This document shows, one piece after another, positions 17,432-26,839 of a stretch of DNA of 64,000 nucleotides (position 1 is the first letter of the stretch; each line of letters begins with the position of its first letter). This DNA is from Mycobacterium sp. M26. Its GTDB lineage: Bacteria > Actinomycetota > Actinomycetes > Mycobacteriales > Mycobacteriaceae. Position numbers and translations under genes: made by a program. The stretch lies in NCBI RefSeq assembly GCF_001494595.1, contig NZ_LN929907.1:501468-565467 (forward strand). Direction: 5' to 3'. Below the pieces are notes generated by a model. That model searched no databases and was not told where the DNA came from. It worked only from the letters and a program-made list of their open reading frames with translations.

Positions 17432-17508
17432 GGTGGTCAAAGAATAGATACTCCACGCCGCCTGCCGTGGCCGAAACACCCTCTCACGTGCGCCCCCGGT
17501 GGTCTAAG
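17432..17508. promoter_or_regulatory. Repeated GGTGGTC(A/T)AAG element in the nag intergenic region
   Basis: GGTGGTCAAAG (17432-17442) and GGTGGTCTAAG (17498-17508) are direct repeats 66 bp apart in the divergent gap between EIIA and nagE. TGGTCTA matches one half of the TGGTCTAGACCA sites bound by DasR/NagR GntR-family regulators of GlcNAc use. Regulation by such a factor is inference; no regulator gene is in the cluster. Confidence 0.4.
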
Positions 17509-17544
17509 CTTCGCTGAGCTGCGATAAAGGGAGGTCGTCCGGTC

Positions 17545-19113
17545 ATGAGTGATGCAGCCAAAAAGGCGGGGGCACAACAGAAGTCAGGGCTGAGAATCCC
17601 CGGGTTCGCCCAGCTGCAACGGCTCGGCAAGAGCCTGATGCTGCCCATCGCCGTGCTGCCCGCGGCCGGCATCCTGCTGCGCCTGGGCCAGGACGACCTG
17701 CTGGGCCGGATCAAGGCGCCGGTCATCGGGCCGTTCTTCCAGGCGATGAGTGCGGCCGGCGGTGCGCTGTTCACCAATCTGCCGTTGCTCTTCGCGATCG
17801 GTGTGGCGATCGGATTCGCCCGCAAGGCCGACGGGTCCACCGCGCTGTCGGCCGCCGTCGGCTATCTGGTGATGCAGGCGGTGTTCAAGACGATGTCGCC
17901 GTTCGTGCTCGCCGGCCAGCTCGACAAGGCAGGCGATCAGGCCCAGATCAACTACAGCGTGTTCGGCGGCATCGTGATCGGCCTGCTGACCGCCTGGTTG
18001 TTCGACCGCTACCACACCATCCAGCTGCCGTCGTATCTCGGCTTCTTCGGTGGCCGGCGGTTCGTGCCCATCATCGTCTCGCTGACCTCGCTGGTGGTGG
18101 CGTTCGCGATGAGCTACTTCTATCCGATCTTCGACGCGGGACTGACCGGCCTGGGCAAGTTCATCGGCGGCGCGGGTGCACTCGGTGCCTTCGTCTACGG
18201 CTTCGCCAACCGCATGCTGATTCCCCTTGGCCTGCACCACATTCTGAACTCCTACGTATGGTTCATCTACGGCAGCTATCCCACCCCGGACGGCAAGGTG
18301 GTCACCGGTGAACTGACCCGGTTCGCCGCCGGTGACCCCAGCGCGGGACTGCTCACCTCGGGCTTCTATCCGATCCTGATGTTCGGCCTGCCGGCCGCCG
18401 CGCTGGCGATGATCCACGTCGCCAACAAGAAGCAACGCAAAGTCGCCTTCGGCATCCTGTCCGCCGCGGCGCTGACCGCCTTCCTCACCGGCGTCACCGA
18501 ACCCCTCGAATTCGCCTTCATGTTCGTGGCGTTCCCGCTCTACATCGTGCACGCGGTGCTCACCGGGCTGTCGCTGGCGATCGCCTACCTGCTCGACATC
18601 CACCTCGGGTTCTCGTTCTCGGCGGGCTTGATCGACCTGCTGCTGTACGGCACCGCGCCGGCGGCCAAGAACATCCCGCTGCTGATCGTGATGGGCCTGG
18701 TGTTCTTCGCCGTCTACTACGTGCTGTTCCGGTTCGCGATCACGAAGTGGAACATGCGCACCCCGGGCCGCGAACCCGAGGGCGAGTTCGAGGCGGAGGA
18801 GCAGGCCAACGTCAGCGAGGGTGCCGAATCCGCGACGGCAGTAGCCGCCGGTGCACCGGTGACCACCGCACCTGCCGCGGTGCAGACCCGCGCCGAACAG
18901 TTGATCGCCGCCTTCGGCGGGCGGGAGAACCTGCGCAGTGTGGACGCCTGCATCACCCGGCTGCGTATGGAGGTCGCCGACCCGACCAAGGTCGATCAGG
19001 ATCGGTTGCGCGCCATGGGCGCGGCCGGCGTCATCGAGGTGGGCAACAGCGTGCAGGCCGTCTTCGGCACCCAGGCCGAGGTGCTCAAGAACGAGATCAC
19101 CGACGCGCTGTAG
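17545..19113 (+). CDS. nagE: GlcNAc-specific PTS permease EIICB
   Basis: The 522-residue protein has an EIIC domain (residues about 20-410, ten or so membrane segments, with RFVPIIVS, GLHHILNSYVWF and GVTEPLEFAFMF) and a C-terminal EIIB domain with the phosphocysteine Cys469 in SVDACITRLRM. Its order and motifs match NagE rather than PtsG (LPIAVLPAAGILLRLGQ). It imports GlcNAc with phosphorylation and depends on the separate EIIA encoded divergently. EI and HPr are not in the window. A GGGAGG lies 11 nt before the ATG. Confidence 0.9.
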   Translation: MSDAAKKAGAQQKSGLRIPGFAQLQRLGKSLMLPIAVLPAAGILLRLGQDDLLGRIKAPVIGPFFQAMSAAGGALFTNLPLLFAIGVAIGFARKADGSTALSAAVGYLVMQAVFKTMSPFVLAGQLDKAGDQAQINYSVFGGIVIGLLTAWLFDRYHTIQLPSYLGFFGGRRFVPIIVSLTSLVVAFAMSYFYPIFDAGLTGLGKFIGGAGALGAFVYGFANRMLIPLGLHHILNSYVWFIYGSYPTPDGKVVTGELTRFAAGDPSAGLLTSGFYPILMFGLPAAALAMIHVANKKQRKVAFGILSAAALTAFLTGVTEPLEFAFMFVAFPLYIVHAVLTGLSLAIAYLLDIHLGFSFSAGLIDLLLYGTAPAAKNIPLLIVMGLVFFAVYYVLFRFAITKWNMRTPGREPEGEFEAEEQANVSEGAESATAVAAGAPVTTAPAAVQTRAEQLIAAFGGRENLRSVDACITRLRMEVADPTKVDQDRLRAMGAAGVIEVGNSVQAVFGTQAEVLKNEITDAL

Positions 19114-19198
19114 CAGGAGGCGACCGCTAACGGAGGTGGCCCCACCGCCGATAACCTGCTTGAGTGGTGGGACTCCTCTAGCTGGAATCGGGTGATCC

Positions 19199-19477
19199 GT
19201 GAAACGACACATCCACGTCGGAACGTGCGTGGCGGCGCTCGTGCTGGGCTCGATCGCCGTTGCGGCGCCTGCCTCGGCAGACTGCCCGAGCGGCACGGTC
19301 CCGACCCGCTACCCCGGGGTCTGCACCGCGGGCCAGTCCCGCGGAGGGCCGCCCCAGGTCATCAACCCGGGCGACGTGACGACGAACATCCAGCCCAATC
19401 AGATCCCCACGATGAACGGGGTGCCCTGCAATATCAACCACTTCGGCACCTGCTGGGGATTCGCCCAGAACCCCTGA
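19199..19477 (+). CDS. Small secreted protein, unknown family
   Basis: The 92-residue product has a signal peptide ending APASA and a mature part with four Cys (DCPSG, GVCTAG, VPCNI, TCWGF), probably two disulfides. I do not recognise it. GTG start at 19199 with GGAATCGGG upstream. It converges on the WS/DGAT gene. Confidence 0.65.
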   Translation: MKRHIHVGTCVAALVLGSIAVAAPASADCPSGTVPTRYPGVCTAGQSRGGPPQVINPGDVTTNIQPNQIPTMNGVPCNINHFGTCWGFAQNP

Positions 19478-19491
19478 GCACCCCTGACACG

Positions 19492-20877
19492 TCAGGACAC
19501 CGGCACCAGGCCCGCGGCCACCTCGAGTTCACGCAGCGCCGGCTCCAGGGCGTCAGAGATCCCGTCGATATCGTTGGCGATCTCCGGCGTGCTGGAGAGT
19601 CCGAAATCCAGAGCACCGCGGTAGCTGAAGCAGGTGATGTTCAGCCCGACGTCGAGCATCAGCGGACCGATCGGCACCAGTCGCTCCACCGGCGCCCCGG
19701 CCAGATACAGCGGGAAGTCCGGTCCCGGGACGTTGGACACCACCAGGTTGATCGGCACCACCCGGTCACCGAGGTGCGCCGCCGAATACGCCCGCACCGC
19801 CAGCCCGAGCAGTCCCGGCGGGGTGGTCTCGGTCAGGCCGACGATCTGGTGGTCCGACAGCGTGCGAGCCATCTCCTTGGCGCCCTGGGAGCTCTCGTAG
19901 ATCGCCGCGATCCGGTCGGCTGGGTCCTCGACATCGGTGGCCAGGCTCACCGTGGTGGAGGTGATCTGATTGCCGCCGGTGGAGTCTTCGGAATGGGTGG
20001 AGACCGGGATCTGGGCCACCAGCGGCCGGTCCGGCAGCTCGCCGCGCTCCAGCAGATAACTGCGCAGTGCGCCTGAAATAGTCGCCAGCACAACATCATT
20101 GACCTTGACGCCGAACACCTCCTTGACAGCCTTGACCCGATCGAGAGGCAGGCTGGTGGACGTGACCCGGCGGCGGGCGGTCAGCTGGGTGTTGAAGCGA
20201 GTGGCCGGTGCCTCGAAGAAGTTCGGCGGTTTGTTGGCCACCGAGCGGGCGGCCAGTTGCTGGGTGACGGTCTGCTGCACCACACGCAGCACCCGGTAGG
20301 GCGTCAGCACCGCCAGGTTGAACAGCGCGCCCATTGCCCGGCGTTCCACCCCCGGCAGATGCGCGCCGGTGTCCTCGGGCGCGGCGGCCGGCGGCCGGGG
20401 CTCGGGGGTGATGTCCAGCAGGATCTCGCTGAGTCCCGCGCCGGACACCCCGTCGACGATCGCGTGGTGCATCTTCGTCAGGTAGGCGACCCGGCCGTCT
20501 TCCAGGCCTTCGATGAACCACAGCTCCCACAGCGGACGGGTCTTGTCCAGCGGATAGGACATCAACCGGCCGAGCAGCACTTCGAGTTCATGGCGCCCAC
20601 CCGGTTCGGGCAGCGCGACGCGGCGCATGTGGTAGTCGATGTCGAGCTCGTTGTCCTCGACGAGCCAGGGCCGGTCCAGGCCATGGCGGGCGCCGGCTAC
20701 CCGGTGCCGCAGCAGCGGCAACTCCGGCAACCGGGCCACGATGAGCTCGCGGACGGCATCGAAACTGAACCCCTCGACACCGGTCGGATCACACACTCCG
20801 AGCGCGCCGATGTGCATCGGACAACTCGGGGTATCGGCCCACCAGAACGCTGCGTCGAGGCCGGAAAGGCGCTGCAT
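19492..20877 (-). CDS. Wax ester synthase/diacylglycerol acyltransferase (WS/DGAT)
   Basis: The 461-residue protein begins [20 protein letters not shown] and carries the acyltransferase active site HHAIVDG at residues 137-143, then [16 protein letters not shown], both diagnostic of the Tgs/WS-DGAT family. These enzymes esterify diacylglycerol or fatty alcohols with acyl-CoA for storage lipid in mycobacteria. The ATG at 20877 was chosen because family proteins start there; the frame is open far upstream without matching sequence. Confidence 0.92.
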   Translation of the reverse strand: MQRLSGLDAAFWWADTPSCPMHIGALGVCDPTGVEGFSFDAVRELIVARLPELPLLRHRVAGARHGLDRPWLVEDNELDIDYHMRRVALPEPGGRHELEVLLGRLMSYPLDKTRPLWELWFIEGLEDGRVAYLTKMHHAIVDGVSGAGLSEILLDITPEPRPPAAAPEDTGAHLPGVERRAMGALFNLAVLTPYRVLRVVQQTVTQQLAARSVANKPPNFFEAPATRFNTQLTARRRVTSTSLPLDRVKAVKEVFGVKVNDVVLATISGALRSYLLERGELPDRPLVAQIPVSTHSEDSTGGNQITSTTVSLATDVEDPADRIAAIYESSQGAKEMARTLSDHQIVGLTETTPPGLLGLAVRAYSAAHLGDRVVPINLVVSNVPGPDFPLYLAGAPVERLVPIGPLMLDVGLNITCFSYRGALDFGLSSTPEIANDIDGISDALEPALRELEVAAGLVPVS

Positions 20878-21094
20878 GGCGTCAGCGTAGAGCGGTGCGC
20901 GAACGGATTTCGGCGTTCTGTCGAACCGGCTTTTCAGCGACCACACAGGCTCGCGCAACCGGGGTCGAGAGGTCTGCGCTGATAAACTCACCCCCGTCGC
21001 CGGTGACGTGACAGCGGGGAGGCGGACGGCCGGCCGGGTCGCCGGTACGGCGCGAATTGCCAGGCAATCGGCATAAGTCAGCAGGAAAATCGGA

Positions 21095-22324
21095 ATGGGT
21101 GTCGTGCGAACCGGAGAGATCAAAGCGCTTACCGGCCTTCGCATCGTCGCTGCCCTGTGGGTGGTGTTGTTCCACTTCCGTCCGCTGATCTGGGAGGCCT
21201 CGCCGCGGCTGAAGGACGACCTGGCGCCGCTGCTCAACGCCGGCGCCCAAGGCGTGGACCTGTTCTTCATCCTCAGTGGCTTCGTGCTGACGTGGAATTA
21301 CCTGGAGCGGATGGGTCCGGCCTGGTCGACGCGCGCAACGCTGCACTTCCTGTGGCTGCGGCTGTCCCGGGTCTGGCCGGTCTATCTGGTGACGATGCAC
21401 ATCGCCGCGGTGTGGATCATCTTCACGCTGCACGTCGGCACGGTGCCGTCGCCGGACGCCGAGAAGCTGACCGCCATCAGCTATGTGCGGCAGCTGTTCA
21501 TGGTTCAGCTGTGGTTCGAGCCGTTCTTCGACGGCACCAGCTGGGACGGGCCGGCGTGGTCGATCAGCGCCGAATGGCTGGCTTACCTTTTGTTCGGCCT
21601 GATGATCCTGGTGATCTTCCGGATGGCGACGGTGACCCGGGCCCGGGCTCTGCTGTTCCTGGCGTTCGTGGCCTCCCTGCCGCCGACCATCCTGCTGCTG
21701 GCCAGCGGCCACTTCTACACCCCGTGGAGCTGGCTGCCGCGGATCGTCGCCCAGTTCCTCGCCGGTGCGCTGGCGTGCGCCGCGGTGCGCCGGCTGCGCC
21801 TGACCGATCGCAGCCGGCGGGCGGCCGGGTACACCGCGGTGCTGCTGACCGCTGCGATCGTGGCGATCCTCTACTACTACGACGCGCACCCGGTGAACGG
21901 GATGATCGACCCCGGTGGTGTGGTCGACGTGTTGTTCATGCCGCTGGTGGTCACGCTGGCGGTCGGGGTGGGCAGTCTGCCCGCCCTGCTGTCGACCCGG
22001 CTGCTGGTCTACGGCGGGCAGATCTCGTTCAGCCTCTACATGGTTCACGAGCTGGTGCACACGGCGTGGAACTGGGTGGTGGCCGAATACCAGCTCGACT
22101 TCTCCAAGGTGGTCGCCAAGATCGTCGTCGTCGCGCTGATCGCGGCGGCCATCGGCGGTGCCGCCCTGCTGTACCACGGCGTGGAGGAACCCGCCCGGCG
22201 CTGGATGCGCCGGATGGTCGACTTCCGCGACGTCAAGACCATCCGCGCCGAACTGCCACCGGACCCCGCCCCCAGGGTGTCCTCGATCGACAACCGGCCA
22301 GCCCGCTCAGCCCGCGCCGGGTGA
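21095..22324 (+). CDS. Acyltransferase 3 (OafA/YrhL-type) membrane protein
   Basis: A 409-residue protein with about ten membrane segments and the family start [20 protein letters not shown], including the conserved His of the catalytic R/H motif, and the end-of-domain [12 protein letters not shown]. Such proteins O-acylate extracellular glycans or lipids. No C-terminal SGNH domain is fused, but an SGNH protein is encoded 94 bp downstream, so the two may work together. AGGAAA lies before the ATG. Confidence 0.88.
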   Translation: MGVVRTGEIKALTGLRIVAALWVVLFHFRPLIWEASPRLKDDLAPLLNAGAQGVDLFFILSGFVLTWNYLERMGPAWSTRATLHFLWLRLSRVWPVYLVTMHIAAVWIIFTLHVGTVPSPDAEKLTAISYVRQLFMVQLWFEPFFDGTSWDGPAWSISAEWLAYLLFGLMILVIFRMATVTRARALLFLAFVASLPPTILLLASGHFYTPWSWLPRIVAQFLAGALACAAVRRLRLTDRSRRAAGYTAVLLTAAIVAILYYYDAHPVNGMIDPGGVVDVLFMPLVVTLAVGVGSLPALLSTRLLVYGGQISFSLYMVHELVHTAWNWVVAEYQLDFSKVVAKIVVVALIAAAIGGAALLYHGVEEPARRWMRRMVDFRDVKTIRAELPPDPAPRVSSIDNRPARSARAG

Positions 22325-22418
22325 CCCAGATCGCTGTCGAGCGTGGCTGTGCGCCAAGGCCTTACGGCTGTCTCCGACGGCGCGTTGCCGGGCCGCACCG
22401 GTGGCGCGGCTCTAGACT

Positions 22419-23162
22419 GTGACGGTCGGGGCGCGAATCAGTGAGGTGTCTTTGTCCCTGAGGGATGCACTTGCCCGAACCGCAGCTGCGGTGGTCTCGG
22501 CCGCCGTGGTGGCCGGCGCTGTCCTCGGCTACTCGCCGCAGGTGCGCGACTATCAACTACTCAATCGGGGCACGGCCGACAACCGCGTCGCGGTGATCGG
22601 CGACTCCTACACCACCGGCACCGACGAGGGTGGCCGCGGGCCACAATCGTGGACCGCGCAGACCTGGCAGATGCTGGCCGCCCAAGGGTTCAAGGTCGAA
22701 CCGGACGTGGCCGCCGAAGGCGGAGCCGGATACGGGGTGCGGGGCAACCAGGGCAGCGTTTTCGAGGACCTGACCATCAGGGCCGTCAAACGCGACGACG
22801 CGGTGGTGGTGTTCTTCGGATCACGCAACGACCAACCCGTCGACCAGGACAGGTTCCCGGTGCTCGTGGGCGAGACGTTCCAGATCGCCCGCCGCGTCGC
22901 GCCGTCGGCGAAGTTCCTGGTGATCGGACCGCCGTGGCCCACCGCCAATCCACCGGAGGTGGTGCTGGCGATCCGGGACAGTCTGCGCATCCAGGCCAGG
23001 GGAGTGGGCGCGACGTTCATCGACCCGCTGGCCGAGGGCTGGTTCGTCGGCAGGCCTGATCTCATCGGGGTCGACGGGGTCCATCCCAACGACGCCGGAC
23101 ACGCCTACCTGGCACAGAAGATCGCCCCGCTGATCCGCAATCAGCTGACCATCCCGGTCTAG
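22419..23162 (+). CDS. Membrane-anchored SGNH hydrolase
   Basis: The N-terminal hydrophobic segment (residues 20-38) is followed by an SGNH/GDSL domain: block I GDSYTTG with Ser63, block III GSRND, and block V DGVHPN with the Asp/His pair. It is likely an esterase or acyl-transfer partner acting outside the membrane. Its position after the acyltransferase 3 gene suggests a split version of the fused OafA-SGNH enzymes. The GTG start at 22419 is tentative. Confidence 0.83.
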   Translation: MTVGARISEVSLSLRDALARTAAAVVSAAVVAGAVLGYSPQVRDYQLLNRGTADNRVAVIGDSYTTGTDEGGRGPQSWTAQTWQMLAAQGFKVEPDVAAEGGAGYGVRGNQGSVFEDLTIRAVKRDDAVVVFFGSRNDQPVDQDRFPVLVGETFQIARRVAPSAKFLVIGPPWPTANPPEVVLAIRDSLRIQARGVGATFIDPLAEGWFVGRPDLIGVDGVHPNDAGHAYLAQKIAPLIRNQLTIPV

Positions 23163-23163
23163 G

Positions 23164-23424
23164 TCAGGGCGCGATCCACGGCGCGTTATTGCCCAGGTTG
23201 TTCGCGTCGACCTGGTAGCAGGTCGGCGGTGTCGCGAACCCGAATGCGCCGCCGGAATCGCAGCGCTGGAAGAACCCGTTCGCGTCGATCGGGCTGTCGC
23301 AGCGCTGGCCGCCACCCCACGGCGTCCACAAGCCCTGGCACCCGGCATTGGCTGCCGGCGTTGTCGTGAGCCCGATACCGATCGCGGTGATCGCACCGAT
23401 CACCAGTGCGCTGAGTTTCCGCAT
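23164..23424 (-). CDS. Small secreted Cys-rich protein (CDGP-like)
   Basis: After a signal peptide ending ANA, the 86-residue product has CQGLWTPWGGGQRCDSPIDA, FFQRC and TCYQVD, the pattern of the small mycobacterial CDGP-type secreted proteins of unknown role. The [10 protein letters not shown] is present upstream. It ends 1 bp from the stop of the SGNH gene (convergent). Confidence 0.72.
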   Translation of the reverse strand: MRKLSALVIGAITAIGIGLTTTPAANAGCQGLWTPWGGGQRCDSPIDANGFFQRCDSGGAFGFATPPTCYQVDANNLGNNAPWIAP

Positions 23425-23495
23425 CGTCCACCTCCTCGACGGAGAACCTCAAGTGACGTTGGGTACCCAGTTCATCGCGAGGTCATGCGCGGTCG

Positions 23496-24347
23496 TTAGC
23501 GCAGATGGGGTTCCAGCAGCGTGCCCCAGCCGCGGGTCAGCTGACCCCATTCCTCCTCGCACCCCTCGGCGCGGTCCTCGGGCAGCGAGCCGTTCTCGAC
23601 GATGTCGGCGTTGGCCTTGGGATCCGAGCCGTAGATCCAGCATTCGAAGTTGTAGGCGCGGGCCTGATCGAGAGTGTGCACGTCGGCGAACGCCTCCTTC
23701 TCCAGCTCGCCGCCCTCGTCGCTGAGCACCGTGTACTCGCGGGCGATGTCGCGGGCAGCCTGCACGTAATCCTCGTCGACCTTGCCGTCATCGTCGGGGG
23801 ACAGCAGCTCGTAGGCCGAAAGCTGGTCGGCCACATCCTCTTCGCGGCCGGTGACAGGAAGGTCGTAGATGTCGATCGCCATGTGGCCGAGTTCGTGGAA
23901 GAACGACGCGATCCCGATTCGCCGGGCGGTGTCGTCTGGATTCGGGTCGCCCGCCTCGGTGAAGACGCGGATGCTCTCGTCGACATCCTCGTAGCACATC
24001 ACCAGCTTCTTCTCCTCGACGTTCCAGTAGTCGTTGGCCTCGCCGCATTCGGTGCCGACGACCGGGACGTCGAAGGGCAACCGGAAGGATTCGGTCACGC
24101 TCGCGGCGAGGTCGTCGAGAAAGTGGGTGCGCTCCATGAGATCTCGGCCCTTGCTCGCTTCGGGGGTGGTGGCGTCCTCATAGGTCACCACCATCGCGCC
24201 CGACTCGTCGTCAGTGGCGGTGGGCTTGGCCGCCTTCGACGTCGCGGTACTCGTCGCCTCGGCTGTCGTGGTGGACGGTGCCGGGGCGGTGCCGCCGCAG
24301 CCCGCGGTCAACGTCGCCGCCACCACCACTACCAAGGTGTGTTTCAC
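23496..24347 (-). CDS. DUF4344-type zinc metallopeptidase lipoprotein
   Basis: A lipobox (LTAGC) follows an N-terminal hydrophobic segment, so the product is probably a lipoprotein. The catalytic motif is FFHELGHMAIDIYDLP (HExxH), then REEDVADQ with the likely third ligand region, as in DUF4344 gluzincin-like proteins. Four or more Cys (ECGE, VMCYE, ECWIY, GCEEE) suggest disulfides. GTG at 24347 has AAGGAGG 5 nt upstream and was chosen over the open frame to 24377. Confidence 0.8.
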   Translation of the reverse strand: MKHTLVVVVAATLTAGCGGTAPAPSTTTAEATSTATSKAAKPTATDDESGAMVVTYEDATTPEASKGRDLMERTHFLDDLAASVTESFRLPFDVPVVGTECGEANDYWNVEEKKLVMCYEDVDESIRVFTEAGDPNPDDTARRIGIASFFHELGHMAIDIYDLPVTGREEDVADQLSAYELLSPDDDGKVDEDYVQAARDIAREYTVLSDEGGELEKEAFADVHTLDQARAYNFECWIYGSDPKANADIVENGSLPEDRAEGCEEEWGQLTRGWGTLLEPHLR

Positions 24348-24440
24348 CGCAGCCTCCTTCACCGGTCGCCAGCGCACCAGACTAGGGGACTTACGGTCAG
24401 TCGACTTGTTCTCACCGAGCCGACCGGTGATGCTGAGGGA

Positions 24441-26042
24441 ATGAGCGCACGGCGTGGCCGCACGCTGGGGAGGACGCCACTGCTCGCCATGATGGTGATG
24501 GCCGTGGTGCTTGTCGCGGCCGACCGGGTGAGCCCGCCGCGACCGTTCAACTACATCGCCGGACCGTACGCCCGGTTGCTCGCCCAGTTCGTCGACCTCG
24601 GCCCGGCGCGGTCAGAACGGGTCCGGCTCACCGTTGAACTGCGCGAGCCGACGCGGCCGGTGGCGTTGATGTCGTGGGCGGGCGACCACGGGCTGTCGGT
24701 GCAGTGGCGTGACGGCGACCAGTGGGCGTCGGTGGCGGGCGCACCGCGACGCGTCGCCGGTGCCCTCGATGTGGCAGTGCACGACTATCGCGGCAAGGAC
24801 GGCATGGTGTTCTACGCCTCCCCGCAGCAGCCGGCCGTGCCGGGCGACCTCACCGGTGAGGTCCTGGAACTCGGCCGCATTCTCGGCTACACGCCCTATC
24901 ACGAGGGCATTCCACCGACACCGCCCCTCGATGTGCCCGATGGCGGCCTGATGCCCACCGAACTGCTGACCGCCTACAACGCCGACACCCTGGCGGCCAG
25001 CGGCTACACCGGCAAGGGCCGCACGGTCGCCGTGTTCGCCTTCGATGGGTTTGAACAGAGCGATATGGACAACTTCGCCGACTGGTTCTCCCTGCCCCGG
25101 TTCACCCCGGAGGTGGTGGGCGGGATGCCCGCGCAGAAGCGCGGCGAGGCGACCATGGATATCCAGCTGATCCACGCCATCGCTCCGTCGGCCAAGATCG
25201 TTCTGGTCAACGCCCGCTCGACCGTCGAGGGCGACAACGCCTACGTCAAGCTCGGCAAGCTGATGGAGTCGATCGATCGGCGCTACCCCGGTGCGGTCTG
25301 GAGCTTCTCGATCGGGTGGGGCTGCGACCGGATCATGACCCGCGCGGATCTGGCGCCCGTCCGCTCAGCGCTGTCACGTGCGCACCGCAACGGGACGACG
25401 GCGTTCGACGCCAGCGGGGATCTGGCGGGCCTGGAGTGCAAGGGCGGGCGGGACTGGTCGGACACCCCCAGCGAGGACGACATCGGCGTCGACGCCGTGG
25501 CCTCGTTGCCGGAGATGACGTCGGTCGGCGGGACCACGCTGTCCACCGACGCCGACGGTCGCTGGCTGGCCGAACAGGGTTGGTACGACGTGCCTCTCAC
25601 GCAGGGCAGCGGGGGTGGTGTGTCCCGGCTGTTCGGCCGACCGGCCTGGCAGGAGGGCCATGAGGGCGCCGGCCCGCACGACCGGCGGCTCGTTCCGGAT
25701 GTGGCCGCGGTGGCCGACCCGTTCACCGGGGTGAAGTTCGTGTTCAGGGGCCAGGTGTTGGTCGGTGGCGGCACCTCGCAGTCCGCCCCGATCTGGGCCG
25801 GGCTGGCCGCGGTGATGAACCAGTTCCTCGCCGACCGCGGTTTGGAGCAATTGGGCGACCTGAACCCGCTGCTGTACGAGCTGTCCCATGGCTACGGCCT
25901 GCCGGCCTTCCGCGATATCGCGCTGGGCGCCAACGCCGTCACTCCGGTGGTGCCGGGCTACGACATGATCACCGGACTGGGCAGCCCGAACATCGACAAC
26001 CTGATGAAGGACCTGCTCGTCATCAAGTCGATGGGCGGGTGA
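24441..26042 (+). CDS. Sedolisin (S53) family serine peptidase
   Basis: The 533-residue protein has an N-terminal anchor (LAMMVMAVVLVAA), a short propeptide-like domain, and a sedolisin catalytic domain: Glu and Asp in GEATMDIQLIHAIAP and the Ser in GGGTSQSAPIWAGL, then a C-terminal Ca2+ site (FRDIALGANAVTPVVPGYDM). Such peptidases work at acidic pH outside the cell. The ATG at 24441 follows GAGGGA very closely. It is followed after 4 bp by a membrane protein gene that is probably co-transcribed. Confidence 0.87.
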   Translation: MSARRGRTLGRTPLLAMMVMAVVLVAADRVSPPRPFNYIAGPYARLLAQFVDLGPARSERVRLTVELREPTRPVALMSWAGDHGLSVQWRDGDQWASVAGAPRRVAGALDVAVHDYRGKDGMVFYASPQQPAVPGDLTGEVLELGRILGYTPYHEGIPPTPPLDVPDGGLMPTELLTAYNADTLAASGYTGKGRTVAVFAFDGFEQSDMDNFADWFSLPRFTPEVVGGMPAQKRGEATMDIQLIHAIAPSAKIVLVNARSTVEGDNAYVKLGKLMESIDRRYPGAVWSFSIGWGCDRIMTRADLAPVRSALSRAHRNGTTAFDASGDLAGLECKGGRDWSDTPSEDDIGVDAVASLPEMTSVGGTTLSTDADGRWLAEQGWYDVPLTQGSGGGVSRLFGRPAWQEGHEGAGPHDRRLVPDVAAVADPFTGVKFVFRGQVLVGGGTSQSAPIWAGLAAVMNQFLADRGLEQLGDLNPLLYELSHGYGLPAFRDIALGANAVTPVVPGYDMITGLGSPNIDNLMKDLLVIKSMGG

Positions 26043-26046
26043 GCTC

Positions 26047-26787
26047 GTGACTGTCGACGTCGAAGGACCCGAGGAGTCGTTCTCCGGGTATGCCGTGCCG
26101 CGCGGCCGTTACCGGTCCCACCGGCTGCGCGGACCCGCGTACTTCGCGACCGTGGGCACGTGGGTGATCCTGCTGGTGCTGGCGATGATGGGGTTGAGCG
26201 TCCTGGCGACGCGAATCAGCACCGGTCCGGCCCGCTACATCTGCCCACCCGACTGCGGTGGCCCGCCGACCGGGTTGCCGGTAGCCACCAACCCGCGGTT
26301 CTTCGCCGCCGACGGATCGTTCTCGGTGTCTTATCCCGCACCGGGAACCGCCTACACCGTCACCAAGGAGCCGACCGGGATCACCGCCGACTGGACCGGT
26401 GGCGACGGGGGCACGTTACGACTGTTCAGCGAACAGGCGCGGGGCCGTGATGCCAAGCAGGTTGCCGCCGACCTGCTGGCCGACAAGTTCCCGGATGCCG
26501 TGAAGGCTTACGAGCTGCCCAACGCGATCCTCGGCTATCACCCGGGCTACGGCGAGGTCGCCGACGATTGGCCGAAGGGCACGGTCAGCGACTCCGACCA
26601 CCTGCGGATCATCCTCGTCGTCGCGGTGAAGAACGACCTGGCGTTGGTGGCCGGTGCGGTCGGGCCCTTCCATCAGTTCGGGCCGGATTTCGGGCCGGGA
26701 CCGCCGTCAGCGGCGAACCTGCAGATCGCTCAGGACATGGGCAAGTACGTCAACAGCTTCATGTGGCGCGGCGACCCGCCGCGCTGA
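26047..26787 (+). CDS. Single-pass membrane protein, unknown
   Basis: A 246-residue protein with one TM helix (about residues 38-56, TWVILLVLAMMGLSVLA), a Cys pair just outside it (YICPPDCGGP) and an extracytoplasmic domain with SFSVSYPAPGTAYTVTKEP. I do not recognise the family. Its GTG start is 4 bp after the sedolisin stop, so it may be an accessory to that peptidase. Confidence 0.7.
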   Translation: MTVDVEGPEESFSGYAVPRGRYRSHRLRGPAYFATVGTWVILLVLAMMGLSVLATRISTGPARYICPPDCGGPPTGLPVATNPRFFAADGSFSVSYPAPGTAYTVTKEPTGITADWTGGDGGTLRLFSEQARGRDAKQVAADLLADKFPDAVKAYELPNAILGYHPGYGEVADDWPKGTVSDSDHLRIILVVAVKNDLALVAGAVGPFHQFGPDFGPGPPSAANLQIAQDMGKYVNSFMWRGDPPR

Positions 26788-26792
26788 TGGGG

Positions 26793-26839
26793 ATTTCGGC
26801 GCGCTTTGCGTCGCTCAGCGACGGCAAGCGCGCCGAAAT
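26793..26839. terminator. Nested perfect hairpin between convergent genes
   Basis: An outer stem of 14 bp (ATTTCGGCGCGCTT with AAGCGCGCCGAAAT) encloses an inner stem of 7 bp (CGTCGCT with AGCGACG) and a 1-nt centre. It fills the gap between two convergent genes and touches the kinase stop codon, so it can act as a bidirectional terminator. Confidence 0.7.

Noticed and set aside
17584..19296. 570-codon minus-strand frame opposite nagE
   Set aside because: It is antisense to a well-supported permease and consists of low-complexity charged residues.
20878..21270. In-frame upstream extension of the WS/DGAT gene
   Set aside because: It would run into the acyltransferase 3 gene on the other strand and does not resemble the family; the conserved start is at 20877.
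23505..24440. Long in-frame upstream extension of the sedolisin gene
   Set aside because: This part overlaps the oppositely directed DUF4344 lipoprotein gene and reads as shadow sequence; the signal/anchor segment starts at 24441.
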